64,000 bases of DNA from Paramyrothecium sp. XJ0827 (Eukaryota; Ascomycota; Sordariomycetes; Hypocreales; Stachybotryaceae): the NCBI GenBank assembly GCA_020881915.1, contig JAJFPB010000003.1, positions 4,216,001-4,280,000 on the forward strand. The letters run 5' to 3'. Position numbers and translations under genes: made by a program. This document shows positions 45,141-57,822 of the stretch, in pieces (position 1 is the first letter of the stretch; each line of letters starts with the position of its first letter). Under the pieces are notes generated by a model that was not told the DNA's origin, did not search any database, and was given only the letters and a program-made list of their open reading frames with translations.

Positions 45141-45496
45141 CGTTGCTGGGTTGTGTGGGATTCCGAGTCGTTCAAGGCGTCTCGATACGGGGATTGACGG
45201 GTGGAAAGGTTCAGGATTTCTCGGGTGGAAGACGTACCATCTGCGTCGGAAGCACAGTGCACCCGCCCCAGCCCGAGCTTTCCCAAAGCAGCCTAGCGCT
45301 GCCCAGCTCCGTCCCAAAACTTCCCAGAGCGAACTCCTCTCTAAGAAAGGTAGTGTCATGTATTATTGCTGCTGCGTGGGACTCTGAGCTTGCAGCTTCA
45401 CTACGACCGTCGACTTTTTCGCCCGTCCTTCTTCACCTCGCGACGTTTTGCGCCTTAATTCACACTCCCGAAACCACATAGTCGAAGGATTTCAAA
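45141..45496. promoter_or_regulatory. Shared divergent promoter of QCR8 and PHB1
   Basis: 356 bp between two divergent mitochondrial genes. There is no CCAAT or clear TATA; the middle is C/G-rich, and the PHB1 side has a pyrimidine-rich initiator-like stretch (GCCCGTCCTTCTTCACC). Confidence 0.5.
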
Positions 45497-46399
45497 ATGG
45501 CGGGCGTAGCAAGGGCACTCAACTTCGCGTACCGCGCGGCTGTCCCCATCACCGCTGGTGCCTTCTTGGCCAGCCAGTCCATCTACGATGTCAAGGGCGG
45601 AACTAGGGCAGTCATCTTCGACAGACTGTCCGGTGTGAAGGACACCGTCAGCAAGGAGGGCACGCACTTCCTGATCCCCTGGCTGCAGAAGGCCATCGTC
45701 TTCGATGTCCGGACGAAGCCCAGGAATATCGCCACGACGACGGGAAGCAAGGACATGCAGATGGTCAGCTTGACGCTCCGTGTGCTGCACCGACCAAGCG
45801 TCGAGGCTCTGCCCAAGATTTACCAGGTAAGTAGATTCTATACAAGAAGCGGCGCATCCGGGTTAGATGTCGTGGTCTGACTGTCCCTCCAGAACCTTGG
45901 TGTCGACTACGATGAGAGGGTCCTGCCCTCCATCGGTAACGAAGTTCTCAAGTCCATCGTTGCTCAGTTCGACGCCGCCGAGCTCATCACCCAGCGTGAG
46001 ACCGTTTCCCAGCGCATCCGCAACGACCTGACGCTCCGCGCCGCCGAGTTCAACATCGCCCTCGAGGACGTCTCCATCACGCACATGACCTTCGGCCGGG
46101 AGTTCACCAAGGCCGTCGAGCAGAAGCAGATCGCCCAGCAAGATGCCGAGCGAGCCCGCTTCATCGTCGAGAAGGCTGAGCAGGAGCGCCAGGCCAACGT
46201 CATCCGCGCCGAGGGCGAGGCCGAGAGTGCCGAGACCATCAGCAAGGCCATCGCTAAGGCTGGCGACGGCCTTGTGCAGATCCGAAAGATCGAGGCCAGC
46301 AGAGAGATTGCGCAGACGCTGTCGAGCAACCCCAACGTGTCGTACATACCCGGCGGCAAGCAGGGCGGGCAATTACTGCTGAACGTGAACCGGGGCTGA
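45497..46399 (+). CDS. PHB1: Prohibitin 1
   Basis: A 278-aa protein from exons 45497-45826 and 45893-46399. Phb1 and Phb2 form a ring in the mitochondrial inner membrane that scaffolds proteins and controls m-AAA protease action and ageing. An N-terminal membrane anchor ([16 protein letters not shown]) is followed by the SPFH/PHB domain: [65 protein letters not shown] across the junction, and [13 protein letters not shown] long Ala/Glu/Gln coiled coil ([20 protein letters not shown]) ends near [10 protein letters not shown]. Length and motifs are normal. Confidence 0.96.
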
Positions 46400-46809
46400 G
46401 AAGGTGGAAACGTTGGCTGGACTGTAAGAAGGAATGGGACTCCCCGCTTATCGCCGGTGGAAGCATGTAAATCCATGAACGGCTATGTATTATTACACGA
46501 GAATCTCGGGGGGTCATTGCACACTTCTCCGGATATAGGTACCTTAAACAGCTTCCCTCGATATTTGTTCTAAGCTCCAAACTTGAGATGATATCATAAT
46601 TTCGTGTGTCACAAATATTGCCAAAGAAGCAGATGTTAGAGAGAAACTCCACCCGCATGTTACAGTAGGACGCCTTAGTCCAGCTAAGAAGGGCAGATGA
46701 TGCCAACTATTGGAAAGCGAAAAGCGCCCCGGAGTAGTCGTGTGGACGTCCTGGGCTAATCGCCTAGATATTTGTACATTCTGATCTAATCTTTGATGTC
46801 TGTTAGATC
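46400..46809. other. Convergent intergenic region
   Basis: The 3' flanks of PHB1 and REX3, with a TATAGGTACCTTAAA word near 46535. No gene. Confidence 0.5.
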
Positions 46810-48765
46810 CTAAGACTCCAGAAAGTCCTCCGTCAGCTTCCCCGTCGCGTCGTTGCCCTTGCTCGCGGGCGGCGTGATGATGCCGTCAACGACCTTCCAG
46901 CCCGCCAACTGCATGCTCTTCCACTCCTCCATAATTTTCAGCCTGACCAGCTCGCCCGCTGCCCTCGCGTCCTCCGCCGAGTCGTGGCCGACGACATTTG
47001 GCCCCGTCTCCTGCTGGATCTTGCGGTTCAGGTGCACGCTCATGAGGTGCTTCAGGCCATAGCGGTAAGGCAGGCCGGCTCTGTGCTTGAATAGGAGAAC
47101 GGTGTCGATGAGGGTCGGGTGCACGGCACGCACGGCGTTGAGGTCGTTCTCCAGGCCGTGGCCGATGAGAGGGGTCGTGGGCGATACGAGCGAGAAGAGG
47201 AGGTCGCGCGCGACTTCGGGCGAGGACACAATCTTGAGTCGTTTCTTAGACGACCGAAGCTCGCCGTCCTCGCTGCCGGTCTCGTTCCCCTTCTTATCGG
47301 GCTGCGGATCGTCGGCAGACCACGGCAGGGCCTGAGCCATGTCTTCAGGCCACACACCAGAGAATCGAGAGTTCAAATCGAGAATCTCACCCAAAGGGCG
47401 CACCAGGACATCCAAGAGCTCCTCGCCAGTGGGCCACGACGTCGCCGTCAGCCGGACGAGCTCGAGGCCGTGGACCGTGTAGCACATTTCACAATCAAAG
47501 CATACAGCTCTCTCCGGTGGTGCGAGTGGGTTTGCGGGAGTCTCAGCAAAGTTGAGCAAGAGTGCAAGCCTCTTGGCGTCGGTAACCTTGTAGACATGAT
47601 GGTCATGAGTGAAACAACCGGCCGACTCGCCGACTTCCTGAGTGCAGCACATGTAGCGCTTAGGAATGACGGTCTTGTCGCCCGGAGCCTTCAGCGGAAC
47701 GTAGAGCTTTCCCCAGTGGAAGTTGCACTTTCCGTGAGTCGTAAGGGCTCCATCTTCTTCACGCCGACCCGGGAATACCTGGAAGCGCACTTGACAACGA
47801 TCACACTTCTCCCACCCTTTGGCCATCTCCAACCCGTTGCGGGCCTTCTCTATGTCCTCCTCCGATGGCACTTTTGGCACGTACCCATGGTTAGATAGAT
47901 CTTCAATGGGGGTGAGGATACGGCGCAGCAGTTGCACCTCTTGCGCGTGGGTGAGTCCAGTCTCAATCTTTCTAGGTTCGTCGGACGAGTCACCCTCACG
48001 ACGCTTCTTGTTGGCAACTTGCTTCTCCTTTATCCGCTCCTCTTTCCATTGTGCCACGCCAAGTCGCTTGTATTGCATGACCTTGTTCTTCATGACGTTG
48101 GCATAGACTGCTCCCTTTTCCACGGCAATCTTCTGCTCCTCGTCCAGAGCTCGGACAATCATTTCCTGGTCACTCAGAAGCAATTTCTGCTCGTCTTCGT
48201 TTGCATCCTTCTTGAGCTCCTTGTTCAAGCGCGAGTACTCGTTATGCAGCAACCTCACCAACTTGAGCCGAGTCTCATGACTTGCGGGCGAGCTCTTAAG
48301 CAGCCGTGGATTTAGAGACTCGGGTTTACTCTTCTTGATTGCTTCAGGCTTTGCAAGGCTGGATTGGAGTGTTCCTGACTTTGGAGGCGGCTGAGGCCTT
48401 GCTGCCGGAGATGCAGTTGAGAGCGATGAGCGATTCGGGGCACCGACGGCTGGCCTGCGGAGTGGTGGAGGTGAAACCGGCCGTGTGGCGGTCCGCGGCT
48501 TACTCGGAGGTCCGTCAACTGACTGAGGAGCGTCCTGGTCCATCTGCGAGTTTTGCTCAAGCTTTAGCCGCTTCCTCGGAGGATCTGGAGATGCCGTAGA
48601 AGAAGGCTTCACCGTGTTGTTTTGGACGACATGATGAGCGGCAGCTCCTTGAACAGGTTGCACGGCAACAGGGGCAGCTTTGTCCTTCTCATGGCCAAAG
48701 ATGCATTGAAATGCTGTGCATTTGTCACCCGCTGGGCACGGGATATGCTTGAGCGCGAGACTCAT
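46810..48765 (-). CDS. REX3: RNA exonuclease 3 (Rex3), DEDDh family
   Basis: A 651-aa single-exon 3'-5' exoribonuclease; yeast Rex3 trims the RNA component of RNase MRP and processes other small RNAs. The N-terminus has a CCCH-type zinc motif (CPAGDKCTAFQCIFGH). A Pro/Ser-rich linker and a helical Lys/Glu-rich region (about 165-260) follow. The exonuclease domain starts near 417: Exo I AVCFDCEMCYTVHGLELVRL (acidic Asp and Glu), Exo II GHGLENDLNAVRAVHP with the DTVLLF stretch, and Exo III GHDSAEDARAAGELV (His and Asp). All catalytic residues appear intact. A Cys/His set before the domain (CDRCQVRF, KCNFHWGKLY, CCTQEVGESAGC) may bind a second zinc. Confidence 0.92.
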   Translation of the reverse strand: MSLALKHIPCPAGDKCTAFQCIFGHEKDKAAPVAVQPVQGAAAHHVVQNNTVKPSSTASPDPPRKRLKLEQNSQMDQDAPQSVDGPPSKPRTATRPVSPPPLRRPAVGAPNRSSLSTASPAARPQPPPKSGTLQSSLAKPEAIKKSKPESLNPRLLKSSPASHETRLKLVRLLHNEYSRLNKELKKDANEDEQKLLLSDQEMIVRALDEEQKIAVEKGAVYANVMKNKVMQYKRLGVAQWKEERIKEKQVANKKRREGDSSDEPRKIETGLTHAQEVQLLRRILTPIEDLSNHGYVPKVPSEEDIEKARNGLEMAKGWEKCDRCQVRFQVFPGRREEDGALTTHGKCNFHWGKLYVPLKAPGDKTVIPKRYMCCTQEVGESAGCFTHDHHVYKVTDAKRLALLLNFAETPANPLAPPERAVCFDCEMCYTVHGLELVRLTATSWPTGEELLDVLVRPLGEILDLNSRFSGVWPEDMAQALPWSADDPQPDKKGNETGSEDGELRSSKKRLKIVSSPEVARDLLFSLVSPTTPLIGHGLENDLNAVRAVHPTLIDTVLLFKHRAGLPYRYGLKHLMSVHLNRKIQQETGPNVVGHDSAEDARAAGELVRLKIMEEWKSMQLAGWKVVDGIITPPASKGNDATGKLTEDFLES

Positions 48766-50024
48766 AGTCGTGCTTGGCCCGAACGCGTGTGCGAAGGGCG
48801 TCCTCTGCCGCTGGGAGGGCCAGGATGTGCTCCGTTATGAGCTGGTCTGTGAGATGCCAGGCTGGTATCGTCGATACATCTGTGAAGGGTGTGATCACCA
48901 ACGAAGCTACGATGCGCCGATGCGCCACAAGCTTGGGAAATTCTAGACCATAGATAGGGATTGAGAACAAATTGCTCCGCCAGAATTGGGGTTCCCTGTG
49001 AGAAGAGTTGTTTATCTTGTGACGCTGGTTGTGCAAGGACGTAAAATGTGAGGTTGGTGGATTACTCCCTGAACCGCTGGCAGTCGCCTCCCTAGCGGCC
49101 CCAAGCGCTGGTTGACAGGGTGGCGGTGTTGCTTTATGCTCACATGTCATATCCTGGGCAAGCAAGTAGAAAGGGTCGTGCTTCATATTTGTTTTTGATT
49201 CGAAGCCATTGGTACTTATTACTTGTTTATTTCTATGCAGAGATTTGGGGGAAATGAAGAAAGAAAAGATGGATTGTAAGGAGGCTCAATATTGTAGCTC
49301 CTGTGGTGGTCGTTGAGATAGTCTCCATTGATTAGTATTAGCCCGCCGTTTAAGCAGCCGTAGGTTCCCTACCATACAGGTGCCATACTCCGACGGCTCA
49401 TCTAGATAGACGTTACGTTGATTCGAATAAAGTGCTAATACTCACTAACTACGATTTGATTGGTACATCGTTGGATATTTCACAAATCTTTAGAACAAAA
49501 CTTCTGCTCTAAAAAAAAACTCACCATGTATTTGGTAGAGCTAGGAAATGGCCCCGTCTACTGTAAATTGTACCGCGGTCAAGGACATTCATCTACCTGA
49601 TTTTCTTCGCCTCGCTGTGGAAGAATTCTCTGAACCTGCTGAATATCCCTTTTTCATATCGAATCTATAACTGCGAGGATTGCAGCCATGGGAAATAAAA
49701 ATTACATGGTCACGAAACCTTCACAACACACAATGAGGTCGAGTCAGCGGCTTGTCGTGAGTAAGCGGGAATAGCCGCATGTTCCCCTGAACTCGGCTTC
49801 TGAGTACGTGGAGGTTCCTGTACCGAGCTGCCACCAGCATGGACCAGCACTGGCCTGGACACCCCATGTAACTCTACTTGTGAGCCAGGTGCCTAGGCGC
49901 GGGTGGTGCGCGTCATCCCCAACGAATTGTCACGGCCGCATCATTAAATCCCAGTTCGAACTGCATCGTGGTGCAAACTTCTTCGCGTGTGCTTTCCAGG
50001 GCCCTGGCTGTCATCGATGCCAAC
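48766..50024. other. Divergent intergenic region with AT-rich part
   Basis: Between REX3 and the lipase. From about 49190 to 49700 the sequence is A/T-rich and shows no coding frame. No RNA gene recognised. Confidence 0.5.
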
Positions 50025-51395
50025 ATGGACCCAACAACAGGCACGGGCGGCAGTCTCAAAGCCGACCACCTCTGTGTCCTAGTCCATGGTTTATGGGGCA
50101 ATCCCAAACACCTGTCTAACATCGCAAAAGCGCTCCGTTCGCGATACTCGCCGGATGAGCTGTACCTCCTCCTTGCGCGGCGCAACAGCGGCAGCTTCAC
50201 CTACGATGGCATTGAGCGGGGCGGTGAGCGCGTGTGCGCCGAAATTGAGGAGGAGATGCGTCTCATCGAGCAACGCGGCGGCAAGATCCAGAAGCTCAGC
50301 ATCGTGGGCTACTCGTTGGGTGGATTGGTCTCCCGTTACGCGGTTGGACTGCTCAACGCCAGAGGTGTCCTTGACAAGGTCGCATGCATGGTATGTAAAA
50401 CTGGCTGAATATCCAAGCGCATTGCGACTCATACCAAGTAGAATTTTGCGACATTTGCCAGCCCGCACCTTGGCGTGCGGACGCCTCTAAAAGGTTGGCA
50501 CAATCACATCTGGAACGTCCTCGGCGCAAGGACGTTGTCCATGTCTGGGCGCCAGCTATTCACCATTGACAAGTTCCGCGACACTGGCAAGCCTCTTCTA
50601 TCGGTGCTTGCCGATCCAAACTCCATCTTCATGAACGGCTTGCGCAAATTCAGGCGACACACCTTGTACTCCAACATTGTCAACGACAGGTCTGCCGTCT
50701 ACTACACCACAGGCATCTCCAAGATTGACCCATACCGCAACATGGATCAGATCAAGGTCAACTTCGTCAAAGGCCGCGAGGGTGTCATCCTCGATCCCAC
50801 AACGCCATTTGAGCCTCGGCTCAAGGTCGCCGAGCCGACGACACTCCCATCCTTGGCTAGGACTGGTATCCGCTGGGTGAAGCGAGGGCCTTTCCTCGCA
50901 GCCGTTGCCCTTGTTGTTCCTCTCGGCATTGCTACGTATCTCCTCAATTCCGTTGTGCAAACCATCCGCAGCTCGAGTCGCATCAAGCTGCATGAGTCCG
51001 GAAAGGCGGGCCTCAAGGTCGAAGAGTACCGCATGCCTCCGCTGATGACGGAGATCCGTGAGGAGGTTGAGCACGCCTACGAAGAGCTCAACAGTTCGCA
51101 GAACCAAGCCTACCTGGCAGCTGGAGACGATGATGTTACGTTGAACGCGAAGGACCGCCTAACCATGGCGCGAGAGAGGAGGATGTCAATACCGGGACAG
51201 CCGACATTGGCCCTGTCTGCGCACCAATTCGACATGATCGAGGCACTTGACACATTGAAATGGAGAAAATACCCGGTGTGGATACAAAAGAATCCACACA
51301 GCCACGCCGCCATAATCGTGCGCATGGACCGGAAAACCTTTGATGAGGGATGGGTGGTCCTGGACCACTTTACGAACGATGAATTCTTGGGATAG
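50025..51395 (+). CDS. LPL1: DUF676 serine esterase/lipase (Lpl1/Rog1 type)
   Basis: A 439-aa alpha/beta-hydrolase from exons 50025-50390 and 50442-51395. The core has HLCVLVHGLWGNPKHL (oxyanion region) and the nucleophile elbow GYSLGGL with Ser97, then NFATFASPHLGVRTP after the junction; the FVKGREGVI segment and the later His-rich tail (NPHSHAAIIVRMDR) may supply further active-site parts. A hydrophobic stretch at about 271-290 (PFLAAVALVVPLGIATYLL) suggests membrane or lipid-droplet attachment. Yeast Lpl1 is a phospholipase on lipid droplets and Rog1 a monoacylglycerol lipase; length and layout fit Lpl1 better. I start at 50025 (MDPTTG), not at the upstream in-frame GTG. Confidence 0.82.
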
Positions 51396-52364
51396 AAGAA
51401 TGAATAGAGGGAACGACGCCAACAGAAGATTTGTACACTATTATTAGACACTGGCGTGTACGTTAGATTGCGGATGTACGAGTGAGCATATAGGTTTTGT
51501 TACAAGAGGAAGCGCTCCCAGTTGCTTCACTCTCGGGTGCATCAGAAACACAGTTACGACTAGCATCTGTTATTTTGCCGAATATAGGAATATGTTGGAG
51601 TGATCACGCCGCATAGCTCAGGGGGATGGCATGCTAGCTTCAGTTGTGAAGAAGTAACAGAGCGGGTCGAGAACCTATCTCCCAATACTGATGCAGGCGA
51701 ATGGCTCGCGCCACCATGACATCGTGATGCGTTGGATGTGACTGGTGTATGCAGCTGCGGCACAACAGTCGTGCCAATATCTGACCACCCAATGCCCGAT
51801 CAACCCGATGCAACCCCTTGGCGGCCATCAGTGGACGGGAGAAGCTTGGGGTTTCACGTGTTTTCTGGTGGCAGCTTAGCGACAAATCACGTGGTGGCCG
51901 CAGCTTGGACGATAGATGACGAGGGATTCCCCTCACACTGAAGCTCGTCCCCAGGATTGCTGGCCAATCACAGCTGCAGGTGGCTCGTGACTAGCCCGGC
52001 AAAAAAGGTCAAGATTCAATTGGTTGGCACCCTCCTGCGTCCTGCAGAGCTTCGCCAGCCAGAATCTTCTTACCTCCCCGTCGCTTCCCTCCCCCATCTC
52101 TGCCATCGCCCGCATGAGTTCACCCTCCATTCCTTTTCTTCTTTCATCCCTCTCGCAGTCCTTCGAACCTGCGAAATCTGGATAACCGACTCTGCATTGC
52201 TTAGCAGACAAAGTGTCGAGGTCTTTTCATTGATTCGGCATAACCGAGTCACTTTCTCTATGGTGCAGGTCCGAACGCCCCAATAGGCTGGCATTATCTG
52301 GCGCAGAACAAGACCGCTTCCTACCTCACACGACGCTCCCACCGATACAGGCAGAGTCGTCAAG
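51396..52364. other. Intergenic region; tRNA-like words but no tRNA
   Basis: The 3' flank of the lipase and the promoter of the UPS gene. GCATAGCTCAGGGGG near 51611 resembles a tRNA A box, but no cloverleaf forms. CCAAT (GGCCAATCACAG) lies near 51963. No protein gene seen. Confidence 0.5.
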
Positions 52365-53069
52365 ATGGTTCTCACGCACACCACCAACCACACCTACTCT
52401 CATCCATTTCCCACCGTCACCCTCGCCTACTTCCTGCGGTACTATTCGCCTCGCCTCAATCCCTTCGCCGCCCATGTCCTGAGCACGGACACCATCTCCA
52501 GCCATGTCGACCCCATCACCCAGCGACTGCACACGACGCGCATTCACCTGAAGAAGAGTCGCATGCCGACGACTGTCTACAAGCTGCTCCCCAGCAGCAT
52601 CACCGCCGGTGGCGAGGGACCTGGCGGAGAGAAAGCGTCTTACGTCCTTGAAACCAGTGTCGTGGATATCAAGGAAGGCTGGATGAAGACCGAGAGCAGG
52701 AACCTCAACTACGCTGGCGTTCTCTCTGTTGTTGAGAAGCAACAATTCCAGCTGCCTGCCGACGAGCAGCGCAAGGCTACGAACGAGACCGACGTAACCA
52801 CGAGCGTCGTCTTCAAGTCGAGGCTTGGCGAGAAGATCCGAGGAAAGCTTGGGCAGGCACAGGAGGATGGCTGGCTGTCCGGCATTATGGGAGGCTGGGG
52901 TGCAAAGGGCATTCAGCGCAGCATCGAGAGCCTCGCATCTACCAAGACCCAAGACCAGCTCGGAAAGAGCCGCGACGGCATGCGGCTTGTGCTCGAGCGT
53001 ATTGGCAACCTTGGGGTGATTGGTGTGCTCGAGAGTCTTCGAAAGGAGAGACAAGCATACCATGTTTGA
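52365..53069 (+). CDS. PRELI/MSF1-domain protein (UPS family, mitochondrial lipid transfer)
   Basis: A 234-aa single-exon protein. The PRELI/MSF1 domain spans about 2-180: HPFPTVTLAYFLRYYSPRLNP, HVLSTDTISSHVDP, LHTTRIHLKKSRMP, SYVLETSVVDIKEGWMKTES and RNLNYAGVLSVVEKQQF. In yeast, Ups1 and Ups2 pair with Mdm35 in the intermembrane space and carry phosphatidic acid or phosphatidylserine between mitochondrial membranes. It is longer than yeast Ups1 (175 aa) owing to a Gly-rich insertion in the middle (LLPSSITAGGEGPGGEK) and an extended C-terminal helix ending GVLESLRKERQ. I cannot tell Ups1 from Ups2 or the fungal third type. Confidence 0.88.
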   Translation: MVLTHTTNHTYSHPFPTVTLAYFLRYYSPRLNPFAAHVLSTDTISSHVDPITQRLHTTRIHLKKSRMPTTVYKLLPSSITAGGEGPGGEKASYVLETSVVDIKEGWMKTESRNLNYAGVLSVVEKQQFQLPADEQRKATNETDVTTSVVFKSRLGEKIRGKLGQAQEDGWLSGIMGGWGAKGIQRSIESLASTKTQDQLGKSRDGMRLVLERIGNLGVIGVLESLRKERQAYHV

Positions 53070-53890
53070 TTATGACAGGGAACAATTTGTAAGATGGACG
53101 GACAAGCAAATGGGTACCGCATGCCTTTCACGGATGCGGCGGCTGCCGACGGCACCTAGCCCGCGTTGTACATTATTTCTACGTTGTAGCATGGCGCTCA
53201 GTGTTTTCGTGGGATCGGAGGCGTTTTCTTGGAATACGGAGAGGACATTATGGGCCGCGGGCTGTGGAGGGTTCGTGTATTGTCACACTTTCCAGTGGCA
53301 TCCCCTCTCTTGTACAATGTTTTAGCTGGGGAAATTGATGATCTAACGAGTTGACTTCCTATCTTTATTTTCCACTTGTGACAGCACAGTTGAAACTTCG
53401 TTGCAGACACTAGGTGACCTGTCAAGACCCATTCAAGCACATTTCTGAGAAACCAACTCGACCGATTTCCAAGCTCGCAGGGACTAGCAAAAGGAAACTG
53501 CGCAGCTAAGGGAGCTTAGAGGGTGAGATCTCGGGAAGCGTTTGCCACCAGAGTTGAGCCAGCTAATGCATGCTAAGCGACAATACGTCAGTCCTTTTGT
53601 TCGTCGACGAAGCGCACAGCAACCTTAATTTCAAGCAGATTTCTGCCGATCTACGCCAGATGCGAAGATCCGGAGAGCGAACGCGTTATCACGTGGCAGG
53701 CGATTGAGGCTGCAAGCCATCGCTGCCAAACCATGGCCCGATACAGTGTGAATAGTACGGGACTTGGGACAACAACACTGTGGTTCCTCGACCCCTCCGT
53801 TGCGACATGGTGGGGCTCGTTTGTCTTGAGCTCGTTTGAAGAGGAGCTGCAGTAACTCTTTTACATGTTTCGACGGATCGCGAGCTGACC
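53070..53890. other. Intergenic region, no gene seen
   Basis: The 3' flank of the UPS gene and promoter of LTP1. No coding content. Confidence 0.5.
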
Positions 53891-54491
53891 ATGGCGGAAC
53901 CCGTGTCTGTTTTGTTTGTGTGCCTCGGCAACATTTGCCGGTCGACCATGGCGGAGGGCGTCTTTAGGCACATCGTCAAGGAGCCGCAGTATGAGGGCAA
54001 GGTCGGGTTGATTGATTCCTGTGGAACCGGTACGGTTGAGGCACGCCGCCCGCTTTGAGACGCCATGGCTAACGGAAAGTCGTAGCTGCTTACCACACCG
54101 GCGAGCCACCGGATTCAAGGACGATGGCGACGCTGAAGAGTAACGGCATAACTGACTACAGGCACCTGGCTCGCAAGGTACAGTTCCGAGCGACGCGGGG
54201 ATGAAACAGCTAGGCTAACCAGCAACGGGGCAACAGTTCCAGACGAGCGACCTCGACAAGTTCGACTACGTCTTCGCGATGGACCGGTCGAACCTGTCGG
54301 ACCTGCAGCGGCTGCAGCGCGGCAAGCCGGACAGCAAGGCCAAGGTGATGCTGTTCGGCGCGTACGGCGAGGGCAAGAAGGGCGAGGTCGTGGACGATCC
54401 GTACTACGGCGGGCAGGACGGCTTCGACACCGCGTACGAGCAGTGTTCCCGGTTCTCGAGAAACTTCCTGAAGGACGTGGTGGGAGAGTAA
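53891..54491 (+). CDS. LTP1: Low-molecular-weight protein-tyrosine phosphatase
   Basis: A 161-aa enzyme from exons 53891-54029, 54086-54177 and 54237-54491. The P-loop near the N-terminus is VCLGNICRSTMAE, with nucleophile Cys11, Cys16, Arg17 and Ser18. After the first junction comes AAYHTGEPPDSRTM, the usual substrate-pocket segment; FDYVFAMDRSNLSDLQRL follows the second; the general acid is in VDDPYYGG. Full family length, with all catalytic residues present. LMW-PTPs remove phosphate from tyrosines of several targets; the fungal target is unknown. Confidence 0.94.
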
Positions 54492-56171
54492 CGTTGTGCG
54501 AGGCATGGAGCACAGTGTTACGGCAGCGTTGGATATATACCCCTTTTGCGAAGAGGAGGAAACAGATAGCGTGGCGAGCACATATAGTATAGGTACAATA
54601 CAGGGACCTGGACGGTAAGGTTGTGACAGTTGTGAATGACGTTAGACGGTTGTCGACCAGGCTACCTTACTTTCTAGGTTCTCCCACGGAGCAAAGCTAA
54701 GCCAACCAGGCCGCGGAAGAGGTCGGCCACGATTACAGTGCCATGGAGTAGCTCCTCATGGTTCCTCAGCCCTACGGGTCCTGGTGGCCGCTTGGATCTG
54801 GTTTCACATGACAAGCGGACGAAGAAGCAATCTCTCTGCGCTCCTCCTATACGCCGGTCCCGCCCCCTGCCAGGTCAAGCTATTTGCTGACTGTGAAATT
54901 GACGTCGCGACGTGTGTTATACCGAACCTTGGTGCGGTGGACACCTTGGTAAGCACTTGACCTGCGCGCCCAAGATGAAGGAGACTCTTTGTCAGATTAA
55001 AGAGTGAGCGGGTGAGCGTGGGGAGTTTTTTATTCGCTCTTGTTCGTCTTGGGGAGCGCAGGAGCTTCAGTCCAATTACGGTATTGCGCAGGTTCGTTGT
55101 TCAGTGCTTTTGCTGTGCGATGCAGTCCCGCCCTTGCTGGGTCTCGAACGCGCAAAGAAACTTTGTGGACAAAGCATGAGCGTCAGCTGCTAACAGTTAG
55201 ATGGTCGGCACCGGGGCGCCTCGGTCACAACCCAAAAGAAGCCACTTCCGGTGCTGAATGCTTTTTGCTTCCTAATTGCCTCTCGCAGCTGATCATATTG
55301 TTGTAGCCCATTGTTTCAAGCTTCGCGGAGTGAGGCATGTGGAGGAGACAAGCTCAAACCCTTGTCCAGTGTGAGCGACGCCCTCTCTCTCATTCGGCTG
55401 CGGCGGGTCGCTGCGGGCGGCTACAGGGGCTTCCAGGGGGGGGAGGAGCTCCAGGACCTTTCGTGGATTGGCCGGGCTGGCGTGGCCCCCTCCCGATTAG
55501 GGGGGAAGGGGGAGGAATTGCTGCCCAGGGAAGAATGAGCGCAGGGAAGGCCCTGGGAACTTGTGCGAGATGGGCAACAGAGTACCTGCAAGACTTGTCG
55601 TACGGGTGCGGTGCGCCATCAAGGACATGTACCCACTGAACGTCTTGGACTCTTGGGTACGGGTGCTGTGGGCGGGTGCGGGGGCGGCCCCCTCAGTGCT
55701 ATTCTTTGCTGCGCTGTGCTGTGCCTCGACGGGGATTGGGGGCTTGGGGGGTTCCTCAATGAACCCAAATGTGACTGAAGCAGGAGAGCCGCAGGCATCC
55801 CATCCCATCCCGTCCCGTCTCGTACTCGTCCTTGTCCTTTCACCAACCGCATTGGTGTGCCTTGCATCGAATTCCTTTCATCCATATATAAAGACGCCCA
55901 GCCTTGTCTCCTTGTCCACTTCTGCTGCTGTCCCTCCCTGCCCTTCCTTACTCCCCGTCGTCTTCTTCTCACTCAAGAAGCACGCCGCCGCCGCCGCCGC
56001 CGAGCAACACCGTTCGCACGCTCAGGAGCTGGACAGCATCGAACCGTCCCCCCTACCCCCTCCAACCGCCGCCCCCGTAGCGCTCTTTCGCTTGGGCCCT
56101 GTTTAGCTCGCGTAGCTCTTCTGCTTACCACCAAAAACCGAAACCACCATCCCGCCTTCCGCCCCGTCGCC
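54492..56171. other. 1.7-kb intergenic region and SLT2 leader
   Basis: No separate gene seen; frames at 55337-56106 are in the C-rich leader. TATATAAAG lies near 55883-55892, about 285 bp before the SLT2 ATG, and a (GCC)n run lies at about 55983-56001. Confidence 0.5.

Positions 56172-57822
<1,651 letters not shown>

Noticed and set aside
51607..51690. tRNA-like segment with A-box (TAGCTCAGGGGG) and B-box-like (GGTCGAGAACC) words
   Set aside because: The D, anticodon and acceptor stems do not pair in a cloverleaf, and no anticodon loop of seven bases fits.
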